34,151 bases of DNA from Psilocybe azurescens (lineage: Eukaryota; Basidiomycota; Agaricomycetes; Agaricales; Agrocybaceae). Shown here in pieces: positions 1 to 10,308 of the stretch (position 1 is its first letter; each line of letters opens with the position of its first letter). The DNA lies in assembly GCA_023853785.1 (NCBI GenBank), contig JAJIRX010001004.1, positions 1 through 34,151 on the forward strand, given 5' to 3'. The notes below the pieces were generated by a model. The model ran no database searches and was not told where the DNA came from. It was given only the letters and a program-made list of their open reading frames with translations. The translations under genes and the position numbers were made by a program.

Positions 1-1
1 A

Positions 2-762
2 CTCAACTTGTCAGACTCGGAAATATTCTATATGCAGAACGGTCACTTTTACGAGACACAAGACTCCTCCTTAGGAAAAGAGAACTACAACGCTACTAAA
101 TATCAGGTCGAGCAGGATATCTCTAACATGCTTTGGGACGCTGGTCATTTTGACGCCGGCGTGACCTCCGTCCAGTCAACTCTTTCTACTCCGAGCGCGC
201 TTCGACTTGCTGAACTTGCGGTGAAGGGACAGGGACAAACTCCTGTCACTGAGAATAACTCTGGCGACGAAGAAGTTCGGGTCGAATCTGCAAGCAAGGC
301 GCGTAGGCGTGCGATGGCGAAAAGTATTGGATTCACCCCAACAGACCCGTAGGTCATGGCGACGCTCATCAATTATGCCTTCACTCACAAGTTCATCTCA
401 GTGATACCATATCCTCTCATGATAAGAAGCGCCACTACCTCGAGTGCCTCGAACAATATGTTATATATTTGCACGAACAATTCGAGCTCGTCGGTGCTAG
501 GCCCGATCCCTTACAAAGAGTTGCCTCCTATAAAGGCCTAAGCAGCAAGTCAATCAGGGTGAGTGATATTTCATGACTTTGTAGGTAACGGAGCTTCAGC
601 TGACTAGATACCTAGACGCTCTTGGTCCACATGGAAAATACAACGCGCAAACTGAATATTCGTACTCAAGCCGAGGAACAAAAAGTGAGCCTGGTAATTG
701 ACCTCCATGCTTGAGAGTTATTCATCGTTGCATATTATTTAGTATTTCAGATTAAGCAATGA
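2..762 (+). CDS. Conserved fungal protein of unknown function, C-terminal part (5' partial)
   Basis: The reading frame is already open at the left edge, so the N-terminus lies outside the window. I join exons <2-348, 402-558, 616-684 and 751-762; all introns are GT...AG, about 50-66 nt, and phases match. The visible end has an acidic/serine stretch, a basic KARRRAMAKS segment (about residues 98-107), then a dense helical-looking block containing HDKKRHYLECLEQYVIYLHE and SSKSIRTLLVHMENTTRKLN, ending EEQKIKQ. The last block has regularly spaced leucines and could be a coiled coil or dimerisation helix. The pattern resembles conserved hypothetical proteins of basidiomycetes, and the basic-then-helical layout could suit a DNA-binding protein, but I recognise no named domain. 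It lies upstream of Med5 on the same strand. Confidence 0.6.
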
Positions 763-1316
763 AATAATGCAGCGAGAAAACGGTAGAATTTAGACTCTAG
801 TATTGCTAATCAATGTATAATAAATAAGAAATACTTTTTTTTTTAAAAATCTGGCGCTCTTAATTGGCTCTTAGACCAATCCAACTCAAGTTCACACAAA
901 CAATAATTGGGACCGGAATGCGAAATCTAGTTTTGTTCTGAGTAGATCTGATGTGTAACTGCTCTAGTACTGAGATGGTATTCGTATCTCTAAATTGAGA
1001 CGTACAGTTTGCTATAGCCGTCGCAAAGGTGATAAATTGCTGTTGGCGCGCGACTATAAATAGATGAGGCTGCTTACATTAGACATGCTGCTTCCAAATA
1101 AGGAAGTGAAGGCTATTGATCGGGACTCTTGCGTTGAACATTGGCTCCGAGCCCGGCAATGGACCAGTGAGTGCCGCCAACTAACAAGGCTCTCTCTACT
1201 AGCGACCATCATATTACTTTCTCCAAGAGCGTCGCCAGCTTTTCAACTTCTTACTTCTTCATCTAGTGGTTTCTGAATCTCTGCCACTACGGCTGTTTCA
1301 CTTGTGCACTACCAAG
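763..1316. other. Intergenic region, upstream of Med5
   Basis: AT-rich, with a T-run followed by an A-run around 833-848. A TATA-like CTATAAATA sits at about 1054-1062, roughly 255 nt before the Med5 start. A 70-codon open frame at 1064-1276 starts right after it but shows no family likeness, so I do not call a gene. Confidence 0.4.
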
Positions 1317-4300
1317 ATGTATCTCACGGACTTAACACGGAATTCTTTTGAGAGCGGCATATCCGCAACGAAGGTATGTAACATCATTTTCTGATCAACG
1401 TTCGAACGCTCGACTCATCATCGGGGGTCATCTCAGTGGCTTGGACTATGCAGGCTCCTGATCGCAAGAACACCACCCATTCAGCTGGAGAGCTCGGGCC
1501 AAGTGGCAACCACTCTTAGCAGTGACTACTGTCCTTTGAATCTTAGTGGTATAGGGTTTCAATTTTTATCTTTCTGACAGACTCCGTCCTCGTACTCTAC
1601 CGCTCATACCCAGGAGATCCTGGCCTGCAAGATTATTTGAAAGCTGCGATTCAGGATGGCCTGCTACCGATATCTACATTTGTTGCTACCTTGCTTCAAG
1701 CCGCCCGGTCCACAGATCTGCATATTCCTGCTACATTGGACACCCTATGCCGGATTGCTCTGGATGCCCACTACTCTTCGGGGAAATCGCCCATTGGCTC
1801 CGTTGTCCCACTCAGCAATTCTCTAATTGAGACTATCAATACTTTGCAAGATGCCCTTGCATTGCTCCGAACAGCGTATTCACTCCCCATATCTCACTTT
1901 CATCAGCTCACAACTTCCGTGTCTGAACTTGTAGTGCTTCTGATGTCCTGCATCTCGGACCTGTCAGATATTTCGACTACTCAGGCAATGCATCTTTTGC
2001 AGAAGCAAACGACTTATTATCTCATTACCGCTTGTCACAAGACGTGCGTCAGGTCCTCGACGCATTCGTGTTATCCCTATCCCTCCTCATCGATGACGAC
2101 GTCAAAGTTGCACGAGAAGATCAGCTATTGCATACAACACAGTTCACTTTGGTCAAAGGGGATGTATTGGGCCCAAGTTCGGAATCAGACATAATCACTT
2201 TGGGGCTGTTACTCAACTATATGGTAAGTTATAAACTAACTTCTCCCGCTCAAGAAGATGACAATTGACTGACTTCAACTTGCCGCGTGGAGATTACGAA
2301 TAGGGCACACGAGTTCGGTGCGGGCGATAGCAAGAATGCGGTGGCGCTACTCGTTGCAAACTTCCGCTGGTCGTCTTGGACGCCGACCGTCTTTTATACG
2401 CAGCTCCTACTCTCCGCATTTACATGTCTCTCCCAGTCTGGGAGCAGCTCAAGCTTATGGAAGTCTTTCCTGGTCGGGCGTGTGGAGTTTACCCTCTAGT
2501 CACTCTGTTTCAATGGTCTTGATTTAGCTCTATGCGTACGGGGTATGCATTCTACAGCTTCCAGTGCTTCTCAGCTCTTTCACCGGAGATCGCTCAAAGC
2601 TGAAAACCAGTCTCAAACACCGATCTGGTACTGTTTATGATTGCATGTTCTTTTCCTCTGCTCACATATGATGCCATAGAGTGGCGCACTCCTTGCAGGT
2701 TTGACAGCTCTTTTTCAAAGAAGCGATATCCTGCTAGCTCCAGGCAGCCAGACGATCTCAAAAGACGCCACATCTGAGACCCCTGAAGACAATAGGTGAG
2801 CATAAAACTACATCAATCTAGGAAACCTTAAACGACTGATGAGGATAGTAGCACTTTCGCTCGGGAATTTCTTCAACAACTTATAAAATACAATCTACTG
2901 TCACCGCAACATGCCGCGCAGCTCGACCCCATGGTGTCTAACGAGGTGCCACCGAAATGGCATGTAGAAGCCCACGATCTGGGCCTTGACCTAGCTGTGA
3001 GATTTTTTGCTTTGCTTGTCTGTGCTTGCTTGTTGTAGGCTCATCTCCGTCGCCGTTGAAGGCCTATTTGGAATCGAAACTATTACAAGATAACGGCAAC
3101 GATAACGAAGCTCAAATTTGGATAGATATGATTGTAAGAGATGCCGGAAGCCATAGCATATTCTCCAGTCATGTTCTCAAGGTAAGATCTGTTTGAATAC
3201 ATATCATCCACCTAGATTAATCTTATTGCGAATAGCGGTTCGCGACGTTAGGCATTTCTCTTGATGTAGATGCCTTGGGTCAGATTTGCAAAATCTTACA
3301 TGCCAATGAAAATATACTAGATATCGTGGCACTTCACGAACCGATAGCCGACCTTATATTCTACTCAGCGGTGCTGTTGGAAGATTACGACTGCGAAACC
3401 GTTGGTATGTTTTCATTCATCGGCTTCCTCGTTTCCGGCTTAATTTTGTCCGACAGGTGACCCCAGACCGCTGTCAGTCATCTCGGGAACATTGTGTTGT
3501 TTGTTCAATACGCATCCACACGGTTCAAGGTCGCTCCTTCACTATCTATACTCAATTTGAACATTAGAGTTCTGACGATTAAATTTCTAGTTCGAAAACA
3601 GGGATATGACTAAGAACAATCGCACGGTTGCTCTAGGGTATCTTGTTGACACTGATTGGACCACTAGATTCCCAGACCGTACTCCAGAAGAGATAAAAGC
3701 CTTGTTCTCTTGGTACGGTAATCTTTTCAGTAAAGATAGCGAAGGAATAGAAGATAACATGCTTCGGTGAGGCACCTTATAATTGAGCTGCCGGAAGATA
3801 ACAATACTTATATCGTCATTTAGGTCAACGAAACCGAAAACACTCCTTCAAATCACACCTGCTTTATTCCCGCACGTAACAACGTCATGGCAATCAAAAA
3901 GTTAGAAACTGAGGTTGTCATGAACGGTATCTCATAACTTCAATGGCCCTTTGTTAAATTGGACGCTGGTGGGTACTATCAAAGCCCTTGTCAAGGAAAT
4001 CCAAGTCAGGCAGTAAGGCTTCAATGTTTTCGGGTTGGAAAAGATCGCTAAATCAGTTTCAAACAGATTTATAGCACCTCTTCATTACGAGATAATCCAA
4101 GCTCTGGTTCAATCTCCAACCTGTCCCAAATGCGTCTTAGTTTATTTGCGCTCCATACGTCATGGTCCTTCTTTCAGACAAAAAGACAGCCCCGGTCCCT
4201 CCATCCTTCAACATTCCCGCTATACGGAAAACCCTCGCAGATGCGATCGGTTTAACAGGCGGCGGCGGTAGGTCGGCAAATCTGATGCCCGTTCTATCTG

Positions 4301-4944
4301 GTGCCCTTAGTTGACTTGAATACTTATCGAAAATCGTTGTAGATTCCCTGATGGCCAATTTCTCGGGTGGACTGTTCTGGTACTCGCAGGTGCAGCAGAC
4401 CCTTCAAAAAGTCTTTTCCATGGCGCGATCACACAAGACTGCATTTTTAGACATCAGAAGATGTCTGAAAACGATTCCTCCAATCAAATTCTTGCAACTG
4501 CTGTGGACAGAGTTGGTAGCGGCAGCTAGTCAAAGGGAGCTTGAAGCCTGCCGACGAGTCGCTACGTTTGTGCTCGCGAGCCCACAGGGCGCGACTATAC
4601 CGCCACTGTTGCCCATATTCCTGCACGTTGTTCTGCCGTCCCTTATTGCCTCTGCCGACATGCAACAGCATCCCGAACAGACTATCATCGTGGAACTTAT
4701 GGTGGCGATCATCTCCTCAGTTCTCAACGCGGCGATGCAATTAGAGTTTTCCATGAGAACCGTATCTGGGGCAGTGGAAGATCATTTGGTATTGGGAGAA
4801 TCCAGCACGGCGATGGCCCGTCGATTAGCAGCTGATCTGCGTCGCAGCCGCAGCAGTCATGTCAGCCGCAGCATTCTCCAGCGCTTATCTTCATCACAGG
4901 TATTTGTAGGCAGTTTTCCGGCCTTCATAAGCGAAGGGACATAA
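1317..4944 (+). CDS. MED5: Mediator of RNA polymerase II transcription subunit 5 (Med5/Nut1-like), frame broken
   Basis: Probable Med5, a tail-module subunit of the Mediator co-activator complex in the nucleus. The start MYLTDLTRNSFESGISATK (exon 1317-1373) joins to exon 1437-1545 (WLGLCRLLIARTPPIQLES) and exon 1581 onward. Further conserved-looking blocks are SELVVLLMSCISDLS, FYTQLLLSAFTCLSQ, LHEPIADLIFYSAVLLEDYD, AVSHLGNIVLFVQYASTRF and the long last exon ending 4944 (LKTIPPIKFLQLLWTELV). The model needs about a dozen introns. An apparent stop at 4014 is removed by an intron (about 4013-4066). Real-looking breaks remain: T-run 1995-1998, a phase mismatch near 2632-2684, C-run 3461-3464, A-run 3896-3900, an extra A near 3935, and near 4140. 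Either sequence errors or a decaying gene. The family call rests on remembered family patterns. Confidence 0.68.
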
Positions 4945-5022
4945 TGTAATTACAAAAGAATGTGTTATACTAATGTAGGGTGAATATATTACGTCCTTTT
5001 ATCGTATAACAACAAACAAGGT

Positions 5023-6970
5023 TTAGACATCGACAATCGGTGCTGGTGGGGCTGTATAGGCGTTGGAAAAATTAGACGCTTTTAGGTAATTGATCAACAT
5101 AAACTTACGACAACATGCGTTCTCTGCCGGGTCGCAGAATTGGTCAGGTGGACATAAGATAAGACACGACGTCTCCCCGGTCGTCTGTCAAAAGATGAGT
5201 GGGGGTTCCATAATACCGACAAAACTGATAAGATTACCTTAAGGTGTTCGTCTGGGATTGTGGTATTTGGATGATAGTATTCAGGTTGTATGGTACAGGA
5301 GTGGATACCGAGATGATGGAGGACCTTTCTAATCTTAGCGGCGACGGGCATAAAATCATGGTTTCTTGACGCGAGAACATGTACAGATGCGACTAGTTTG
5401 CTTTCAGACAGTTGCCAAACATGCAACTCATGAAGCGAAAGAACACCGTCGACGTTCAAAATGGAGTTCTTGACTTCTTCCAGAGATACGGTAGAAGGAA
5501 CCCCTTGCAGCAATATAAACGATGTGCTTCGAACTGTTTGACGCAAGAAAAACAGGGTCAGAAAAAATAAAGTTCGATCTTGACCGGCATTATGAGACGC
5601 ACCTAGTGGGAGAGCACTCGAAAAAATGATCATGGTGATCACCAGACTAATGACTGGATCGCAGTAATATTTGTATTGCCAGGTGGTGAGCCAGATGATT
5701 AGACCTGTTGCAATGACTCCCACATTTCCCAAGGCATCCCCGAGAACGTGTAGAAGCAGGGCGCGCATGTTCATAGAACCATGAGAGTGCCCGTGTCCAT
5801 GTGGAGTGCCCATGTGAATCTGGGGAATGTTCAAGAGGATCATGCAGGAGGGGGTTCCCTCACTTGAAAATTCTACTGGTGACCCCATAGTGGCACCGGG
5901 TGTGATTGGTGTAGCTTGGGAAACGATGGGCGATGTCACAGAAGTATCGAAAGAGAGTCGATGGGTATAACTGCCACTGTGGCGGGCAGGGGACGGTGAT
6001 CGAGCCGACGCGATTTCATTGGCGGTCTGCACCAGAGATGCGCGAGTCGCAGCGGGATGACCGTATATGGAAGAAAATGAATCAGATGGAGAATGAACGC
6101 GGTTGATCGTGCGGGAGCGGGAAGATGATCGACCGCGTGTCGGGATCGACTGTTTTGCAGTCGGAGTAGTATCTCCTCTGACTGTGTTCTCCACGCTATG
6201 AGTACTAACGGCACTGGAAGAAGACCCTGAGGATACAGTTTCAGGATTTGTGTGAGCATGTGAATGGCCATGGCCGTGCTCTATAGATAGATCTGTAAGT
6301 ATTAAACATATGGGAACCACATTGTCTTTGCAAGCTTACCATGGAAAAGGAATAATCCAACGACATTCGAGGCCAATCCTAATGATCCCACGATGACGAC
6401 AAGTTTAGGATTGGATATATCTATACCGCACGCGTCAGCGGGAAGTGAATGACCGGGTAAAAGACAGCTACGCACCGGGTGAGGAAAAAATCTGCCGACA
6501 GCCTCTAACGATATGGAAAAACAGAGGGCGAGAAGAAAGACACCATTGATGAGTGCCGCGAGGATTTCAGCTCTATGCCATCCATATGAATATCGAGAGT
6601 CAGAAGAACTTCCGTTGGTAAGCTGTTGGATATGAATGTAAAGAGAGAGAAAGGAATCAGGGAGTTTCAAGCACCTTGATGGCATAGAGAGCAACGATCA
6701 AGCTCATAACATCACTGTGCAATGAAAAGACATTGAACTAGCAGGCTCACGATATAGAACAGTCGAGACGTACTTGAGCATATGAAAACTGTCCGCTACC
6801 AGAGCAAGGGAGCCAACGGCGTATCCTGTATGATTCCATATACATAAGCACGACAAGGCGGCGAGGAACTGGCATGGCTGCGAGCACATACCAACAATAA
6901 GCTCTACGAGGAAAAAGCATACATCGATAATCAAAAGTAGGATAATCCGTGAAGAGCGTGATAACGCCAT
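5023..6970 (-). CDS. Zinc transporter, cation diffusion facilitator family (Zrc1/Cot1/SLC30-like)
   Basis: CDF proteins exchange Zn2+ for H+, usually to load the vacuole or ER and so detoxify zinc. Reading down the minus strand, MALSRSSRIILLLIIDVCFF is TM1, followed by GYAVGSLALVADSFHMLND (TM2, with metal-binding HxxxD formed across a splice), YSYGWHRAEILAALINGVFL (TM3) and SNPKLVVIVGSLGLASNVVG (TM4). A His-rich cytosolic loop starts EHGHGHSHAH, continues through about 130 Ser-rich residues and has a second cluster HGHGHSHG. HVLGDALGN supplies the second HxxxD in TM5, then TM6 and a C-terminal domain ending CPPDQFCDPAENACC...APIVDV. Start 6970 is preferred over an in-frame ATG at 7030 because family members begin close to TM1. 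One splice (around 6423-6475) is uncertain because the intron length is a multiple of three. No frame break was found. It converges on Med5 with only 78 nt between stops. Confidence 0.9.
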
Positions 6971-7316
6971 GGTGGTGGAGAGGAAAAGTGTGCCCGGACT
7001 CAAAGAATAGCCACACTGTTCTGGAGCCATGGTGGCCTAGCACATGATTATTAAGCAGCTCATGTTATCTCCTCAGCAAGCACCCATACGAATCACATTG
7101 CGCCATACAGTATGATAGGATCCATAAACCATGCATTTACAACAATAACCATGCACATCCCGTCGTTACCAGCGCGTTACCGTACGTAGGCTAAGTAATT
7201 ACTAGGATAGGATGAGGGAATCTTAATTGTTTGTGCGTATTGTGCAAAGACTTGTTATTTTTGGATCATAGCTGTAGAGTAGCTTCGAGTTCATTATCGT
7301 TCTCATTCTCCAAAAA
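6971..7316. promoter_or_regulatory. Divergent promoter region, zinc transporter (-) and eIF3h (+)
   Basis: A 346-nt gap between two divergent starts, so it must hold both promoters. No clear TATA box is visible. A pyrimidine-rich stretch (around 7285-7312) directly precedes the eIF3h ATG, a common arrangement for fungal housekeeping genes. Extent inferred from the flanking genes only. Confidence 0.4.
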
Positions 7317-8680
7317 ATGGCTGCAACATCTATGGCGGCAGCTCTGGCTGCCTCCCTTCCAGCTCCCTCCGCCGTCTCAGCAGCACCTGCCCCCACCTAT
7401 GAGGCTATTCCTGCCTCCATGGCAAAGGTTATTGATATTGAAGCCGACATCCCACTCACCTGCGTGCAACTCGATGGATTGGTACTTTTCACACTGAGTC
7501 TCCCTGTTCTCATTTCTCACTCGCAAATGACCCCCGCAGGTCGTAACAAAAATTATAAAACATGCACGAGAAGCCTTTTCCTCCACAGCTCATGGTTTAT
7601 TGTTAGGCCTTGATCTCGATGGCATTCTCGAAGTGTCCAACTCGTTCCCACTACCCCACCATGCTGGCGACGAGGATGAAAAGTCTGCAAAGGCTAGTGG
7701 TGTGTATGCAATTCATACATACTCAGAGTACAATCTCATTGAAAACATACAGCCCGTCATCAGGCATCTATGCTCCGTTCGCTCAAGGAGGTCCAAGCTG
7801 ATGACAGCGTTATTGGTTTCTACCAAGCTACAACCCTCGGCGCGTTCTTTAATCAAACATTGGTAGACACCCAGGCTGTTCATCAGGAAAAACTCCGACA
7901 CGGAGGCATTGTCATTGTCCATGGTTAGCACGTTGCACGCAATCCGAGGTCAAGCGGGGATGATGGGCTAAAATATTCTGCAGACCTTTCACAGACAGCA
8001 CGGGGAAACGCATCGTTCCGAGCCTACCGGTTGACTGCAGCCTTTTTGGATGCTTACAAAAATCGAATTTTAGCACATCAAGGTGAGGACGATTTGGAGA
8101 ACGCGTGTGGGCCTGCAGCTTACTAATGGGGTCTTGAACTAGTCTGATGAGCCACCGCCTAACGTTTTCATCGATACTGGAAGAAGTGCCCCTCAAAATC
8201 CGAACGAACCCTCTGCTGAGTGCATTCCTCGGAACGCTGACAGAATCGAGCAAAGGACCCCTTTCAAGCGCCGCTGGAGGGAGCACAGCAAGCTCAGGAT
8301 TGGGCCCGTCGTTCTCGGTGCTTGATCTCGGAACAGGAGGAGTGACACGGAACCTGGAGCAAATCGTCGAAGCAGTGGACAACTATCGAACAGAGGAAGG
8401 TAATCTCTCGTATTTGAGCCGCCAAATTGCACGAGAACGTGCCAAGGCGGAGAACTACGTTGCGAAACGCAAAGAAGAGAACCTAGGACGGGTCGCGCAA
8501 GGCCTTGCACCGTTACCTGAGGAGGATGTATCACGACTGTTCAAAATCCCGGCAGAACCCAGCCGACTTGAAAGCTTACTGATACTTGGACAAATCGACG
8601 CGTATGGAAAGAGTCTTGCGGGGACTGCAAGCACGGGGCTAGTTAAGATGTATGCCGCTCACGCAGGCTCTGAGATTTGA
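7317..8680 (+). CDS. EIF3H: Eukaryotic translation initiation factor 3 subunit H (MPN domain), one frame break
   Basis: eIF3h is an MPN-fold subunit of the eIF3 complex that helps recruit mRNA to the 40S ribosome. Exons are 7317-7481, 7540-7699, 7753-7923, 7984-8082 and 8143-8680. The protein opens with an Ala/Pro-rich leader, then the MPN core: CVQLDGLVVTKIIKHARE, GLLLGLDLDGILEVSNSFPL, MLRSLKEVQADDSVIGFYQA and HQEKLRHGGIVIVHD. The last exon carries MSHRLTFSSILEEVPLKIRT and a helical C-terminus (YLSRQIARERAKAENYVAKR). The catalytic JAMM zinc motif is absent, as expected for this non-catalytic family member. The exon 4/exon 5 phases do not match: one extra base near 8066 (CGAATTTT) would give NFSTSSLMSHR across the junction, the expected family pattern. 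Confidence 0.9.
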
Positions 8681-8835
8681 TTAGAAGCTGTATGTAATTA
8701 TTGATGATAATTTTTTGAATGTGCGCATGTTGGACACATGGCTTTGGCAACGGACCAAATAAGGAACAAACAACGGAGATGGGGAATGGAGCGAAATTGA
8801 AAAATTAAACTCGTTCTCGTTCCTCTTCTCCGTTT

Positions 8836-8843
8836 CTATAAGA
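8836..8843 (+). promoter_or_regulatory. TATA-like element of the double-psi beta-barrel gene
   Basis: A TCTATAAG-type TATA motif about 40 nt before the ATG at 8882, within a CT-rich leader (about 8810-8880). Position and context fit a fungal core promoter; assigned by motif only. Confidence 0.4.
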
Positions 8844-8881
8844 CGACTGCTGTTCACTCTTTACGCCGCACCTTCCCTAGC

Positions 8882-9848
8882 ATGTCTTATTCGAACATCC
8901 TCGTTCTCTTTCTCTCCTTCGTCGTCGCTGCCAACGCCCTCGCCACTCCCAATGTCGTTCGCCATAACGCCCACCATCGCGCCATTGCCGCTCGCGTAGC
9001 CGTTCCAGAGCCCCTGGACATCCCGGCTCTGCCCCTCCAGAAACGCCAGAACAACAGGCGTTGTAAGCAGCGTTCTTCTGCTATCAACCCTCCTGTGTCT
9101 ACGCCCGCTTCGGCTTCCGTGGCTCCCACAACCTCAAAGGTCGTTCAAGTTCCCGCGACCACAGTCATCCCGACTCCCTCGGTTGTCCCAGCCACCACCC
9201 CTAAGAAAGAGCCCACCACTCCCGCTCCCGCCCCCGTCCCGACCACAACCAAGGCTCCAGCTCCAGCTCCTGCCCCGACCACAACCAAGGCACCCGCACC
9301 CGTCGCCGGCGGTGGCAGCAACCTCCCAAGTTTCATGGTTGGCACCCAAACTGGGCAAGGAACATTTTATGCCAGTGCGTCCTCTGCATTTTGTAAACTT
9401 TTGAAACCCAACATTGACCACTCCTCTCTTAGCTGGTCTGGGCGCGTGCGGTATCACGAACAAGGATACCGACCATATCGCCGCTGTCTCCCATCTTCTC
9501 TTCGACACATTCCCGTACGTCATTTTTCGGTCATGTTGCGCCGTCATTAGAATGGTTCTAACTCCAATCTCTCCATCAGTGGATACAATGGTGTGAACCC
9601 TAACAACAACCCGATGTGCGGTCGCACTGTTACAGCCACTTGCAAGTTCCCACTATATATTCTCTGTTGATTTTTATTAATAGCTATTATTTCTTTCAGA
9701 CCAAGGCAAGAGTGTCGTCGTAGCTCTCACAGACAGATGTGTGGGTTGTGCCGTTACCGACCTCGACTTTTCACCTTCAGCGTTCGACCTGCTCTCCGAT
9801 CCCTCCGTCGGTCGCATTTCTGGCATGACTTGGGTGTGGAACGACTAG
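8882..9848 (+). CDS. Secreted RlpA-like double-psi beta-barrel (expansin/barwin-like) protein
   Basis: A 261-residue product from exons 8882-9374, 9433-9514, 9580-9641 and 9700-9848. Residues 1-20 form a signal peptide (MSYSNILVLFLSFVVAANAL). A KR at about 54-55 (LPLQKRQ) is a probable Kex2 processing site. A Pro/Ala/Thr linker (about 72-140) repeats TTTKAPAP and is likely O-glycosylated. The C-terminal about 110 residues are the barrel: GQGTFYATGLGACGITNKDT, YNGVNPNNNPMCGRTV, ALTDRCVGCAVTDLDFSPSA, then GRISGMTWVWND at the end. The D-R-C-x-G-C motif and final W-x-W are typical of the family. These proteins act in or on cell walls, or as secreted effectors or inhibitors; substrate unknown. Intron 3 (9642-9699) starts GCAAGT, a GC-AG intron. 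No frame breaks. Confidence 0.92.
9220..9302 (+). repeat. In-gene Pro/Ala/Thr-rich tandem repeat
   Basis: Imperfect repeats coding PAPAP / TTTKAPAPAP inside the linker of the secreted barrel protein, about two full copies of an ACCACAACCAAGGC-containing unit. Such linkers often vary in copy number between strains. Confidence 0.6.
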
Positions 9849-10308
9849 ATCGCTCTTTCACTCCGTCCAGTTTAACTGGGTCCTTTTTCTTTCCTTTCCT
9901 TTGACCATCATTTACTATTACCGCTTGTCGATGTGCGACGCCCGCGGCGTCTCTTTTCCTTTTCTCGTCTTATTTGCAAGCCAACCCGACTCGGAAAAGG
10001 CTGGAAAGAAGCTTGTCTGCATCCATCGCTGCCCTCATATTGCTTTCCTTTTTATACTTAACTAGATATCGAGCTTGCTCGCCGCTTACCTATTTACGAT
10101 ACTTGCTTTGGCCATGTATGCTATTCTGACCCTTCTGCGTCTTGTTCCCGCAAGTCGGCCAAGACGTAGTGCGTATTGAAAGTGAAACAAATCGACAACT
10201 GTACTTGTTACGTTATGATTCTGAGAGATTATGCCAATCCGCTCAGGCCCCAGGGCTAATGTATCGGTAAACGTTTACTTCCTGGCACTTGCCTTTTCAA
10301 GAAAGGTT
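9849..10308. other. Convergent intergenic region, 3' ends of barrel gene and IPI1
   Basis: 460 nt between convergent stops. The barrel side has a long pyrimidine-rich tail (about 9845-9960). I see no open frame or structure that suggests another gene; probably the two 3' UTRs. Confidence 0.4.

Noticed and set aside
581..584. Early splice acceptor TAG for intron 2 of the first gene
   Set aside because: Would give a 26-nt intron and an unrelated tail; the later acceptor at 615 gives the conserved TLLVHMENTTRKLN.
1064..1276. 70-codon open frame right after a TATA-like CTATAAATA
   Set aside because: No family likeness and no splice continuation; better explained as leader or promoter of Med5.
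4014..4016. In-frame TAA in Med5
   Set aside because: A normal intron (GTAAGG donor at about 4013, acceptor AAACAG at about 4066) removes it and joins IQVRQ to FIAPLHYE.
9134..9547. 137-codon minus-strand open frame across the barrel gene
   Set aside because: Gly/Val-rich shadow of the Pro/Ala/Thr repeat on the other strand.
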